DNA of 64,000 nucleotides from Angomonas deanei (taxonomy: Eukaryota; Euglenozoa; Kinetoplastea; Trypanosomatida; Trypanosomatidae). A program made the translations under genes and the position numbers. The notes beneath the pieces are model-generated. The model made no database searches, had not been told where the DNA came from, and saw only the letters and a program-made list of their open reading frames with translations. Of the stretch, positions 39,381 through 48,887 are shown one piece after another (position 1 is the first letter of the stretch; each line of letters starts with the position of its first letter). The DNA lies in contig LR877164.1 of NCBI GenBank assembly GCA_903995115.1, positions 62,001-126,000 of the forward strand, written 5' to 3'.

Positions 39381-40086
39381 ACAAAACAGAAAGAAACGAA
39401 AGAAGATATTTGAGCATGGTTTTCCGTTTTCATCGTGCGCCAGACAATAGGTGTATCCGCGTGTCGGTTGTACTGGAAGGGGTACCACGAAAATTGTGCG
39501 CTGTCTACTTTCCTCTCTTTTGTGAAAAACGCGGCACATGTTATGTGTTGTGTGAAGAGGGGTGGTGAGCTGTCTTTTTTTTCTTTTCTTTTTTTACCAC
39601 GAGTCTTTTTGTTTTGTGTTGTTTTTACTTCTGTTTGTTCGTTAAACGATACCGGTACTTACCTATGTTCATCTTCTGTAGTGTTTTTCTTTTGACCCCT
39701 TAATATCGGCTACTGTGATGCGGTTCCCCTTGTAGAATAAATAAATAAATATTACCGACCAATCCTTCAAAACGTTAAACAAAAATATATTCGACACCGC
39801 AGTATATCGATAAACCTTAAATTTAAAAAACCACGTGTTATCTTTTTTATTATTATTATTATTTTCGCATAGACGTTTTTTACCCTGTTGACAATAGTGT
39901 GTTACTCGCATCCTTCTTGGATTCCCCTTTTGTGACAGACAGTGACAATCGTGTCATCTTTACTACCTCCTCTCGTCTCCATCTTTTTTTTTATTATTAT
40001 TGTTGTTGAAAAGGAATATCTTTTCTGTTATCAAATTCGTTTTTTTTTTTTTTTACACCTTTAAATAAACACTCAATCTATCAAAA
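39381..40086. other. Intergenic spacer, ACS F to G
   Basis: 706 nt containing (TTA)n tracts at about 39848-39864 and 39992-40002 and a T-run at about 40041-40055, which is the likely splice tract for copy G. No gene seen. Confidence 0.65.
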
Positions 40087-42198
40087 ATGGGAGGAGCTGT
40101 TGTGTCCCTCATGGAGGCGCGCAACTACTATTCCATGACCGTCAACCCCGAAGCCGAAAAGTTCCGCGCACGTCTCGACAAGCACGGCGGATCCCTCATT
40201 GAATTCATCCCTGGTACGGAAACCAAAAACGCCTCAGCCATCTTTAAGCTCGCTGGGCGAACCGATGAAGAACGAAAGCAATTCGCCGAACAGTCGTACA
40301 GTCAACCTTGCTTCTACAATCGCTTCAAGCGTTTTTGTGAAGAGAACCCTGACAAGCAAAGCCTGGGGTACCGTCCTGTGGAGCGTGTCGTCAAGGAGGA
40401 CATCACCGACGCCACCGGCAAGACCAAGAAGATGGATATCACCTACTGCGGTCCCACCGTCCGACTCCCGCTGTCCTCCGTGTGGGAGAAGGTGGAGTAC
40501 TTTGGGCGTGGTCTGCTCCAGATCGGCGCCACCCCTCGCTCCAACGTGGCCATCTTCATGGACACGAGCCTGGAGTGGTTGGTGTCCATCTACGGTATAT
40601 GGTCGCAAGATATGGTGACGGCGACGGTCTACGCCAACCTCGGCCACGACGCGCTCGCCTACGCCCTCCACGAGACGGGTAGTGCGGCCGTCGTGTGCAA
40701 CGGTGAGAATGCGGCCAAGATTGCGGAGCTCATCCGCAGCGGTAAGATTCTTGCGCTCTCCATCATTTACACCGGCACTCTTCCTGCCTCCCTCGACACC
40801 ACCGGACTGGAGCTGCACAAGTTCGAGGACGTCCTCGAGATGGGTCGTGAGTCTCACGTGCCGTCCCCCGGACCCGTCAGCAACGACGACCTCGCCCTCA
40901 TCATGTACACGAGTGGCACCACCGGTGACCCGAAGGGCGTCATGCACACCCATGGTAGCATCATTGCCGGCTACAGTTTCCTGAACGAACGTGTGGTGGA
41001 CCTGATTGGCGAGAAGAACGAGGGCGAGACCTACTGTGCCTTCCTCCCCATGGCCCACATTATGGAGTTCACCATTGCGAACATTTTCGTCTTGCGCGGT
41101 AGCTTCGTGGGCTTTGGTGGTCCTCGCACCCTGACCGACATCACCTGCCGTCCGCACGGTGACCTCAGCGAGTACAAGCCGACGGTAGTGGTGGGCGTTC
41201 CCCGCATTTTTGACACCATGAAGAAGGCCATCGAGGCCAAGTTACCTCCTCCCGGTAGTGTCAAGCGCGCCGTGTTCGACCAAGCCTTTGCCACCCGCCT
41301 GAAGGCACTCCGCGACGGCTATGAGACACCCTTCTATAACGATAAGGTCTTCGCCCCGATGCGTCAAATCTTTGGCGGAAATGCCCGCATTTTCCTCTCT
41401 GGTGGTGGTCCGCTTTCCGCCGAAACGCAAGACTTTGTGAATGTATGCTTCGGCAACGTCGTCATCGGCTACGGCCTGACGGAGACCGTCTGCGTGGGCG
41501 GCATCACCGTTCGCGCAGACTTTGAAACCGGTGCGGCCGGACAGCCACTACCCGGCTCCCAGTACAAATTGTTAGACACAGACTACTACAAGCACACCGA
41601 CACCCCAGAGCCGCAAGGAGAACTCCTTGAGAGAGGTCAACATCTCTTCAAGGGGTACTACAAGCAGCCGGAGCTCACCAAGGAGGCCATCGACGAAGAC
41701 GGTTGGTTCCACACTGGTGATGTGGTGTCTCTCTCCAAGGACGGCAAACTAAAGCTGGTAGGTCGCGTGAAGGCATTGGCCAAGAATGTCCTCGGAGAAT
41801 ACGTGGCGATGGAAAACTTGGAAGCTATCTACGGCAACAACCCCCTGCTCTGCCCCAACGGTGTGTGCGTGCTGGTGAACCCTCACCGCTCCTACATCTG
41901 TGCCATCGGCCTGACGGAGGAGGCCAAGGCGGTCGCCTTCGCCGCGGAGCACGGCATCGCTGGGGATTACCCAGCCATCTTAGAGGACCCCGCCTTCCAG
42001 AAGGCCGCCGCCCGCTCCCTCGCTGAGACCGCCAAGAAGGCGAAGCGCGCGGGCTTTGAGCAGGTGCGCAACGTGGCCATCCTCAACGATGTATGGACAC
42101 CAGAGAACGACGTCCTGACGGCGGCAATGAAACTGAAGCGTCGCGTGATCGACGAGAAGTATGCGGACTTGATTGAGAAGCTTTTCAAAGACGAGTAA
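40087..42198 (+). CDS. Long-chain fatty acyl-CoA synthetase, copy G
   Basis: A 703-residue paralogue with the same first 39 residues as copy F (MGGAVVSLMEARNYYS...). Motifs: YTSGTTGDPKG, IGYGLTETVC, WFHTGDV, GRVKALAKNVLGEYVAMENLE and DVLTAAMKLKRR, all intact. Differences from F cluster in the region flanking the adenylate motif and in residues about 40-80, suggesting partial conversion with retained functional differences. Last catalytically complete copy of the array. Confidence 0.96.
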   Translation: MGGAVVSLMEARNYYSMTVNPEAEKFRARLDKHGGSLIEFIPGTETKNASAIFKLAGRTDEERKQFAEQSYSQPCFYNRFKRFCEENPDKQSLGYRPVERVVKEDITDATGKTKKMDITYCGPTVRLPLSSVWEKVEYFGRGLLQIGATPRSNVAIFMDTSLEWLVSIYGIWSQDMVTATVYANLGHDALAYALHETGSAAVVCNGENAAKIAELIRSGKILALSIIYTGTLPASLDTTGLELHKFEDVLEMGRESHVPSPGPVSNDDLALIMYTSGTTGDPKGVMHTHGSIIAGYSFLNERVVDLIGEKNEGETYCAFLPMAHIMEFTIANIFVLRGSFVGFGGPRTLTDITCRPHGDLSEYKPTVVVGVPRIFDTMKKAIEAKLPPPGSVKRAVFDQAFATRLKALRDGYETPFYNDKVFAPMRQIFGGNARIFLSGGGPLSAETQDFVNVCFGNVVIGYGLTETVCVGGITVRADFETGAAGQPLPGSQYKLLDTDYYKHTDTPEPQGELLERGQHLFKGYYKQPELTKEAIDEDGWFHTGDVVSLSKDGKLKLVGRVKALAKNVLGEYVAMENLEAIYGNNPLLCPNGVCVLVNPHRSYICAIGLTEEAKAVAFAAEHGIAGDYPAILEDPAFQKAAARSLAETAKKAKRAGFEQVRNVAILNDVWTPENDVLTAAMKLKRRVIDEKYADLIEKLFKDE

Positions 42199-43049
42199 CA
42201 GAAATATCCTTTTTCCCCCTTCTTTCTTATGAACGGCAAATACTTTTTTTTTGTTTTTTTTTTCTTTCGATATCTTCTTTTTGTTTTTTATTATTATGTT
42301 TCGATAAATGTGATTTTTCTATTTCAGGTAACTACGATGCAATCCTTCTGACAGACAGAGTAAGGCGGCTTAACACACGTTGTTAATCTCGTTCTTTTGG
42401 ATATCTGTTTTGTTCCCTCACTTTTATTACCACTACGACGCAGCGATTTTTTTTTTTTTTTTTTTGAAAATTTTCTTCTCGAATGAAAAGGGCGAAAAAA
42501 AAAAAAAGCTGCGGCGTATACATCAAAAGAAAAAAATAGAAAATCGAGAGTCAAAGCCACGTGTCTTTAGACGTCTTTTGCTTTCATATATTTAATTTCT
42601 TTTATTTTTATCTTTTTTTTTTTTTTTCGTGCCCCATTATACATGTGCTAGCGCTTTGCTTATTTCTACTATTGTAACTTTTTTTTTTTTTTACAGTGTT
42701 TTGGATGCAATGCAATGTTGTGTGTTATTGTTGGTTCCTGCTTGTCATTGTATCCCTCTCTTTCTATTTTTCTTTTTGCCTTTAGGAATATATTTGTCAG
42801 ATCATTTCTTCTTTTTTTTTTTACATTTGTTTTCTTTTCTTTTTATAAAAAAAGAGGGTATAACACTGAAGTAAAGATAGCCGTAAGAGTTAATCATTGC
42901 TTCTTCTTTAATACCTATTCAGAAAAGAGACTGTAGTACTATACGCACTACAACATTGAGCCAAAAGAGTAAATATTTTGTTTTGTTTTTTTGTATATAA
43001 TACGAAACAGCCAATAAATAGAAGGAAAAAAAAAAACATTTACATCTTC
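42199..43049. other. Longest spacer of the array, ACS G to H
   Basis: 851 nt, very T-rich, with T-runs near 42451-42465, 42612-42627 and 42679-42692 (the last followed by ACAG) and 42812-42821. Several possible acceptors are present, none close to the next ATG at 43050. I see no gene. Confidence 0.65.
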
Positions 43050-45961
43050 ATGGGTAATGCTTTGATTACGTTTTTTAGCATTAAAAGTGAGTACAGTCGT
43101 TGTCCTAATGTCAGCACCGTATTGATGCGAGATGCCCGCCACCCCGCGAGGTCGGTGGCCGTCTGCCCTTGCGTCGCCAAGGACAGCGTGGACTCTGTCC
43201 AGACGAGTGTGAACCACGACGACAGCGAGGCCGGTTCTGTTTCCTCCACCAATGACAGGAGTTACATCCCTCGCAGCCATTGCTACACCCTTCCGTGTAA
43301 ACAGGAGGTGGAAGATGCGCTTTCTCTGACCGGTCTTCGCGACCGAAGCTCCACCGGTCACACCCGCAAGAATACGACCAATATAGAAAGTGTGATGGGG
43401 GTCTGCGAGCTAGAGGACAACAGCAGCTCGGTCTGTAACCACAATAGCCTCACCGATATTTCCGAGCTAGAGGAGGAAGAGGCGCAGGAGGAGGACGATA
43501 TGGGCCCGATGGACTGTGCCGATGCAGAAGTGTACTACTTCAAGAACGATGCGCACTACGCCGATATGGATAGTATTATATTTCGATCGCCCCCAGCGGT
43601 GTGTTACAGTAGCAAGCAGCTGTGGCGGGCGTACGTATATGGGAAAGGTATCTGGCACCAACCACGTCAGGAGCTAGTGCCCAATACGCCGCTGGTGTTC
43701 ACCTCTCTGCTACACGAGCTAGAGGCGTACTGCGGCCAGCACTACACCCAGTCGGTCCTCGCCTGGAGGAGCACGGTAAAGGTGGGAAGGCGAGTGAACC
43801 CCGCGGGGACGCGGCCGCCTCCTCGTACATTTATTACATGGGACCCGTGCAGTTCATGAGCTGTGGGGAGATGTGGCGGAAGGCCATTGCATTTGGGCTA
43901 GGACTACGAGCATTAGGGATCCGACCGGGGGACTTCATTGCCATCCGGGATGACTGCCGGTGGGAGTGGATGGTTAGTTGCTTCGGCGCTTGGTCGCAGG
44001 GGGTGGTGGTGGTGGTGCTCTCCGCTGGGGAGGCCGCCATCACACGAGCCGCGCTGGACACCCACAAGAAGATAAAATTAGTGTTGTGTAAATCGTCGGA
44101 GGAAGTTGCTATCCGCACCGCCTTTCAACTCGCACAGGAACGGAAGCATGAGGAGAACCCAGGGGAGGAAAGCGGCGCTAGTCAGGCCTATCCTCCCTCT
44201 AGGCGGACTAAACTAGGGCGGCCCCTATTCGCCGTGACGCAACCCTTGCCGACCTTTGAGGCGACCTGGGAGGGCACCGAAAAGGAGGCCAGCGACATGC
44301 AGCCACAGAAGGCAAAAGAGGCACTGTGGTGGTCGGATGTATTGGCCTATGGCAATCGCAAGTTACGCGAGGCACAGACCCGTGACGCGGCGACCTACAA
44401 TCGGTACTACCCACTAGGCGACGAGACCAAGTCCGTAGAGTCCTGCTCCTCCGCGGTCAGCTCCTTCATGACGGTAGACTCTCTCCACAGCTTTACCTCC
44501 GCCCTGTCCCTCCGGACAGAGGAGGCGGCGGCGGGGCACAGCCTACCGCCCATCCGGCCCACCGACCTCGCCTTCATTGTCTACAGCCCTGGTATCTCCT
44601 GCGGCGTGATGCTCAGTCACGGCGCCCTCAAGGCCTCCGTGCAGTCGCACGATGAGAACATACAGAGCATGCTGGGGAAGCGCACGGGGGAGAGTCACCT
44701 CTACGATGGGCAGAGCTCGTGGCGGTCGTGGCTGCCGCGACGGTCCAACGAGATTGAGGAGTCCACTTACATTTTATACAATGACCCGCACGACATGTAT
44801 CAGTTCACCACCGCACTGGGATTTCTCAAAAACGGCTTCTTGCTTTGCTTTGGGTCCCCACGCACTTTATTCGACCACGGCGTCCGCCCACTCGGGGATC
44901 TCAAGACCTTCAAGCCACTCGTCTTCTTCGGCACTCCCAAGGTATTAGGCGAGGTACACCACAAGATGCGTCAAGGCCCCTCCCATGGCTACACCAAACT
45001 ACTGTTTGACTACAGTTATGAAATACGGCGGCAGGCGGTACTGCGGGGGGAGGACACCCCATTTCTCAATCGGTATATCTTCCACCAATCCCGCCAGCTG
45101 CTCGGGGAGCGGTGCCGCTTCATTACCGTCACGCAGTCCTCTATTAAACCAGAGCTGCAGGAATATCTGCAGGTGGTGACGGGGGCCTCCGTCGGGCAGT
45201 ACTTCTCCGCCAACGAGACGGCAGGCTGTGGCATCTTTCAAGTGTACTTCAATGGGGACTACCACGTCGTCGGCGGTCCCTCCGGCCCTGTCGAGGTGAA
45301 GCTGAGGGATGTGGGCGAGTGGAGTCACCGCTGCTGTCCGCCGTGTGGGGAGCTGCTGGTGCGAGGGGCACCCGTCATGTGCGGGTACTACCAACAGCCT
45401 GAACTCACCGCCAGCCTGCTGGAGCCCAATGGGTGGCTGCACACGTGCGAGATTGTGCAGCGCAATGAGGACGGCACCTTCGCCCTTCTCGCCCGGACCG
45501 CCCTCGGCGCCGTCAATGCCAACGGACTGTTTCTGGATTTGGAAAATTTAGAAAAGAAGTACAGTCGACACCCCATCTGCGCACGAGACCGACAACCGTC
45601 TGTGTGTGTAATGGTACACCCTCACTACGACTATATCTGTGCCATTGTGCGCACCTCCGATCCTGCCATTCAACACTACTTTGAAAGTCGCAACACCAAC
45701 GAAGAGGAAGAAGCAGCATCCAAACCGTGGAATGATTTCATGGAGAATCCCTCGCTGCAGTCCGAGGTGCTCACCGATATGAACGAACACGTACGACGAC
45801 TGGGGGCACTACCCCACGAGCGACTGCGGCATGTGTACTTTGTCAAGGATCAGTGGACGGCGCAGAATCATTTATTGACCGTCACCGGACGACTTCACCG
45901 ACCAGCTATTGAAATATTCTACGCCGACGTTGTGGTAGAATTCTTTGCAAAAGAAGATTAA
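43050..45961 (+). CDS. Divergent acyl-CoA synthetase-like protein lacking catalytic residues, one frame break
   Basis: About 970 residues if read across a frame change near 43775-43790. The first frame starts MGNALITFF and contains a long Ser/Glu-rich segment (SELEEEEAQEEDD); the second resumes as the ACS fold (YIYYMGPVQFMSCGEMW, RWEWMVSCFGAWSQG). The ATP loop, YTSGTTGDPKG in paralogues, is YSPGISCG here, with the threonines and lysine gone. HTGDV is HTCEIV, and the end block LTAAMKLKRR is LTVTGRLHRP, losing the catalytic lysine. Meanwhile LCFGSPRTL, LGDLKTFKP, FFGTPKV and GYYQQPEL keep the fold. This is a probable pseudoenzyme, with an insertion of about 110 residues before the degenerate ATP loop. 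The frame break may be an indel error. Confidence 0.85.
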
Positions 45962-46363
45962 GGAGAATATCCATTACAAAAGAGAAAAAACAAAAATACT
46001 TTATCTTGTTATTGTTTACTTATTCATGTACTGTAACAAAAGCAAACAAACAAACAAAAAAAAATATCATTATTATTTTACTTTTTTTGGTGTCCGCCAA
46101 TTTTTCATTTTTTTTTTAATGTATGTGTACTAGTTTTACATACCTCATACTAGTACGATGTGATGCTTTTTTTTATTATTATTTCCGTGATACTTTGTAA
46201 GAGTGCTTCATTCATCTTTACTGTTTCAACAAGTGTGTAGGTGCACCATTATTGTTTCCATTACCCAAACTACACCAAAACAAAAAAATGTACTCCCTCT
46301 CTCATGTTGATTCATTTTGTTCTTAGTTTCCTGTTTACAGTACTATTATTATTATTTAAGGAA
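45962..46363. other. Intergenic spacer after the ACS array
   Basis: 402 nt, AT-rich, with a T-run near 46109-46118 and (TTA)n tracts near 46171-46181 and 46344-46357; the second ends 7 nt before the next start. No gene seen. Confidence 0.65.
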
Positions 46364-47341
46364 ATGAACTCTGCTGAACTGGACTTCTACGTCCCCGGAC
46401 CAGACCAGAAGAAGCTACGTGAGCAGCGGTTGGAGCGGCAGCGGGAGGATATGTCGTCCTGGCGCAAGAAGGGGGACGCCCCGGCCAAGGATGCCCCCAA
46501 AGGCCTCTCGCTCGGCCCCCGACAGCGAGTCATGGAGGACAGCGAGCTAGCCAAGACCAAGGCGGAGGAGGAGCGCCGTCAGCGGGAGGCGGTCTGGAGC
46601 AGTGCGGCCGTCCCTCACGTGGACCGACGACGGGAGTGGAAAAATAACGGGTTCGAGTTCGACCGGGATCACTTCCGCAACAGCACGAACCCCAACAGTC
46701 GCTATCATAGTTCGCAGAAGTGCGAGTGTTCTGGGGAGCACTACGATGCCTACATACACGACACCATTACTATCTGCAAACCGGCCGACGGGAAAGGCGA
46801 GGCGACGGTGGTCACGTACAATAAGCAGGAGGCACGGCAGAAGGAGCTGGCGCTCTCCTCCAAGGCAAGGAGCGGCGGCGGTGAGGAGGAGCCGCACACG
46901 GGGCTGTGCGATGTGCTAGGGCCGGACGTGGCGGGGAAGCAGCGGGCGGTGGACCTTGCCTGTCAGATGCACGAGGATGTCCGCAGCACACAGGGCGGTA
47001 AGATCCCTACCGCGGAGGTTGGCTACGTGGTACGGGAAGGCTACGAGCACACGCACGACCGTCGTCAGCCTAGAGACGGCACGGAGGGAGAGTTCTGTCA
47101 GTCCTGTCATAGTAACAATAATACGTTTCTTCGCTCTAGCAACTCGGTGGGTGGCGCCCCTGCCCCTAGCACCACACTGCCGGCAGAGGTTAAGTCTACT
47201 CGTGTGTACACCGTGGAGCTGCAGGACCGTGTGTCGAACAAGGATACCGGCATGGTACGCCGCAAGTCCCCTCCTAGGCAAGGTATTCCAGTAGAACTGC
47301 CAGATTCCTGGTTGAACTCCAATGAGAATAATAATCATTGA
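46364..47341 (+). CDS. Hypothetical hydrophilic protein
   Basis: A 325-residue protein from ATG 46364 (MNSAELDFYVPGPDQKK), with no membrane span or recognised domain. The N-terminal 90 residues are charged and helical (LREQRLERQREDM). A cysteine/histidine cluster at about residues 123-134 (CECSGEHYDAYIH) and a later FCQSCHS might bind metal but do not match a known finger. The tail is disordered. The small trypanosomatid flagellar proteins with such composition are a possible comparison, but no function can be assigned. An upstream non-ATG extension is rejected. Confidence 0.7.
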   Translation: MNSAELDFYVPGPDQKKLREQRLERQREDMSSWRKKGDAPAKDAPKGLSLGPRQRVMEDSELAKTKAEEERRQREAVWSSAAVPHVDRRREWKNNGFEFDRDHFRNSTNPNSRYHSSQKCECSGEHYDAYIHDTITICKPADGKGEATVVTYNKQEARQKELALSSKARSGGGEEEPHTGLCDVLGPDVAGKQRAVDLACQMHEDVRSTQGGKIPTAEVGYVVREGYEHTHDRRQPRDGTEGEFCQSCHSNNNTFLRSSNSVGGAPAPSTTLPAEVKSTRVYTVELQDRVSNKDTGMVRRKSPPRQGIPVELPDSWLNSNENNNH

Positions 47342-47569
47342 AGAGGGGAGAAAAAATGAACAAAATAAAAAAGAAAATGTATATATTTACCGTTTGTTTC
47401 TGTTTTCACTATATGAAATGAAAATGCTTTACCAAAAATATCAAAAAAAACAAAAATAGCAATGGCCACCATCGCACGGGTTATCTTTAGTGTGTATCCT
47501 TACTGCGTTATTATTACTATCCACTTCTTCCTCTTTTCCATCAGGAGAGAAAAAAAAAAAGCTTTCACC
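47342..47569. other. Spacer with clear trans-splice acceptor
   Basis: Contains a C/T-rich tract at about 47519-47540 ending in CATCAG. This indicates that the mRNA of the next gene starts near 47543, so an in-frame ATG at 47462 lies outside the mature transcript. Confidence 0.65.
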
Positions 47570-48706
47570 ATGACAGACCTCGTTAGACCACACTGGCCAT
47601 GCTTCATGCTCTATCCTATCCCCAACGTCGCCGATGAATCCTTCGTGAACGAAGTATTACTTCACCAAGTACGTCGGAGTATCTTTTTAGGGTTTGGCCG
47701 TCAGCGTTTTGTGATTGCCGAGATGCAAGACGCCGGGGTAGCCCACTTCCTCGCGGAGTACTTGTTAGATCCCAACAAGTATGAGGCCGACCCTAACTTT
47801 GGCGGGTATCTGCAGATGAGGGAAGGTGTGCTGCGCCTGAAGGGTCTCCTGTGGCGGGACAGCCAGCGGATCAAAATCATCCCCTCTCCTGTCACGATTG
47901 AAGACTTCTACGCCTGTGGTGGTCAGCTGCCCAAGCACAAGTTTGTGAAGAATGCGCCAGTGAAAGGGGAGTCTAAGAAGGCGGAGGGCGCTGCCCCGGC
48001 CGGAAAGGAGGATCGCACCACCCCCAGCAAGTCTTTTCCGAAGGGGGTTTGTCAAACGTGTGGCAGCACCGATCACTTCACCCGTCATTGCGATGGTAGT
48101 GGACCCGCTAGCAACGATGCGAACCACAGCACGGAAGAGCCGCCAGTGGGCAAGTCCCCTTTCAAGCGAGAACGAGACATCAAAGAAGAGAATAGCCCTC
48201 CGAAGAAAAGTTTTCCGAAGGGTGCCTGTCAAAAGTGCGGCAGTACAGATCACTTTACGCGTCACTGCGATGGAAGTGGGGCTGCAGAAACAGCCAATAC
48301 TAGTGCAAAGAAGGAAGAGGAAGCAGTAACACCCGTCCCTGAAAAACGTAGAAAGGAAGAACAGGAACATCCCCATCAAAAGGCAAAGGAGGAGTGGGTG
48401 AGTCCCAAGAAGGCAGAGACACCGTCCCCGGCAAAGACATTTCCCAAGGGTGCTTGTCAGAAGTGTGGCAGTACAGATCATTTTACGCGTCACTGCGACG
48501 GTGGTGCGTCCGCTCCCACAGAAACGCCTCATCCAAAGAAGACGGAAGAGAAGACGGGCGTGGAGAAACCCCCAGTAGCCGTGTCGCCCCCGAAGAGAGA
48601 AAAGGAAGTAAAAGAGGGAAATAGCGCCGCAAAGAAAACTTTTCCTAAAGGCGCCTGTCAAAAGTGCGGCAGCGAAGACCACTTTACACGCCATTGTGAT
48701 GCCTAA
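47570..48706 (+). CDS. Protein with four CCHC zinc knuckles
   Basis: A 378-residue protein. Residues about 1-125 are a folded, hydrophobic N-terminal domain I do not recognise (HWPCFMLYPIPNV, ERV-free, ending PKHKFVKNAP). Then come four nearly identical zinc knuckles, each FPKGxCQxCGSTDHFTRHCD (C-x2-C-x4-H-x4-C), separated by Lys/Glu/Pro-rich linkers of about 35-55 residues; the fourth ends the protein. Such knuckles bind single-stranded RNA or DNA, and kinetoplastids use them in poly-zinc-finger and UMS-binding proteins. The ATG at 47570 is chosen from the splice acceptor just upstream. The uniform repeats with variable linkers suggest recent internal duplication. Confidence 0.88.
   Translation: MTDLVRPHWPCFMLYPIPNVADESFVNEVLLHQVRRSIFLGFGRQRFVIAEMQDAGVAHFLAEYLLDPNKYEADPNFGGYLQMREGVLRLKGLLWRDSQRIKIIPSPVTIEDFYACGGQLPKHKFVKNAPVKGESKKAEGAAPAGKEDRTTPSKSFPKGVCQTCGSTDHFTRHCDGSGPASNDANHSTEEPPVGKSPFKRERDIKEENSPPKKSFPKGACQKCGSTDHFTRHCDGSGAAETANTSAKKEEEAVTPVPEKRRKEEQEHPHQKAKEEWVSPKKAETPSPAKTFPKGACQKCGSTDHFTRHCDGGASAPTETPHPKKTEEKTGVEKPPVAVSPPKREKEVKEGNSAAKKTFPKGACQKCGSEDHFTRHCDA
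48032..48706 (+). repeat. Four internal zinc-knuckle repeats
   Basis: Repeat units begin at about 48032, 48209, 48437 and 48641. Each is about 60-70 nt and encodes the same knuckle with only one or two changes (AVCQT in the first, SED for STD in the last), while the linkers between them are unrelated in length and only similar in composition. Confidence 0.85.
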
Positions 48707-48887
48707 CGAGCCAAGAGACTTCCCCAAGTGCAAGACACAAAATAAACACCGATTAATAATACATTTATAAAAGACGACACATAAAAAACATAGTGATTGG
48801 TGTAGTGTTATCCTATTGTGATTCTCATCCCAAGAGTCCCATAATTTTCCTTCTCCCTTTTTCTTTTTTCTTGAAAATAGTTGCGAT

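Noticed and set aside
42310-42345. TTTCAG next to GTAAC, which looks like intron borders
   Set aside because: Order and context fit a trans-splice acceptor or chance; cis-introns are extremely rare in trypanosomatids and no exon pair is visible.
47462-47569. Upstream in-frame ATG for the zinc-knuckle gene
   Set aside because: It lies before a strong C/T tract ending CAG near 47541 and encodes a hydrophobic leader typical of translated spacer.
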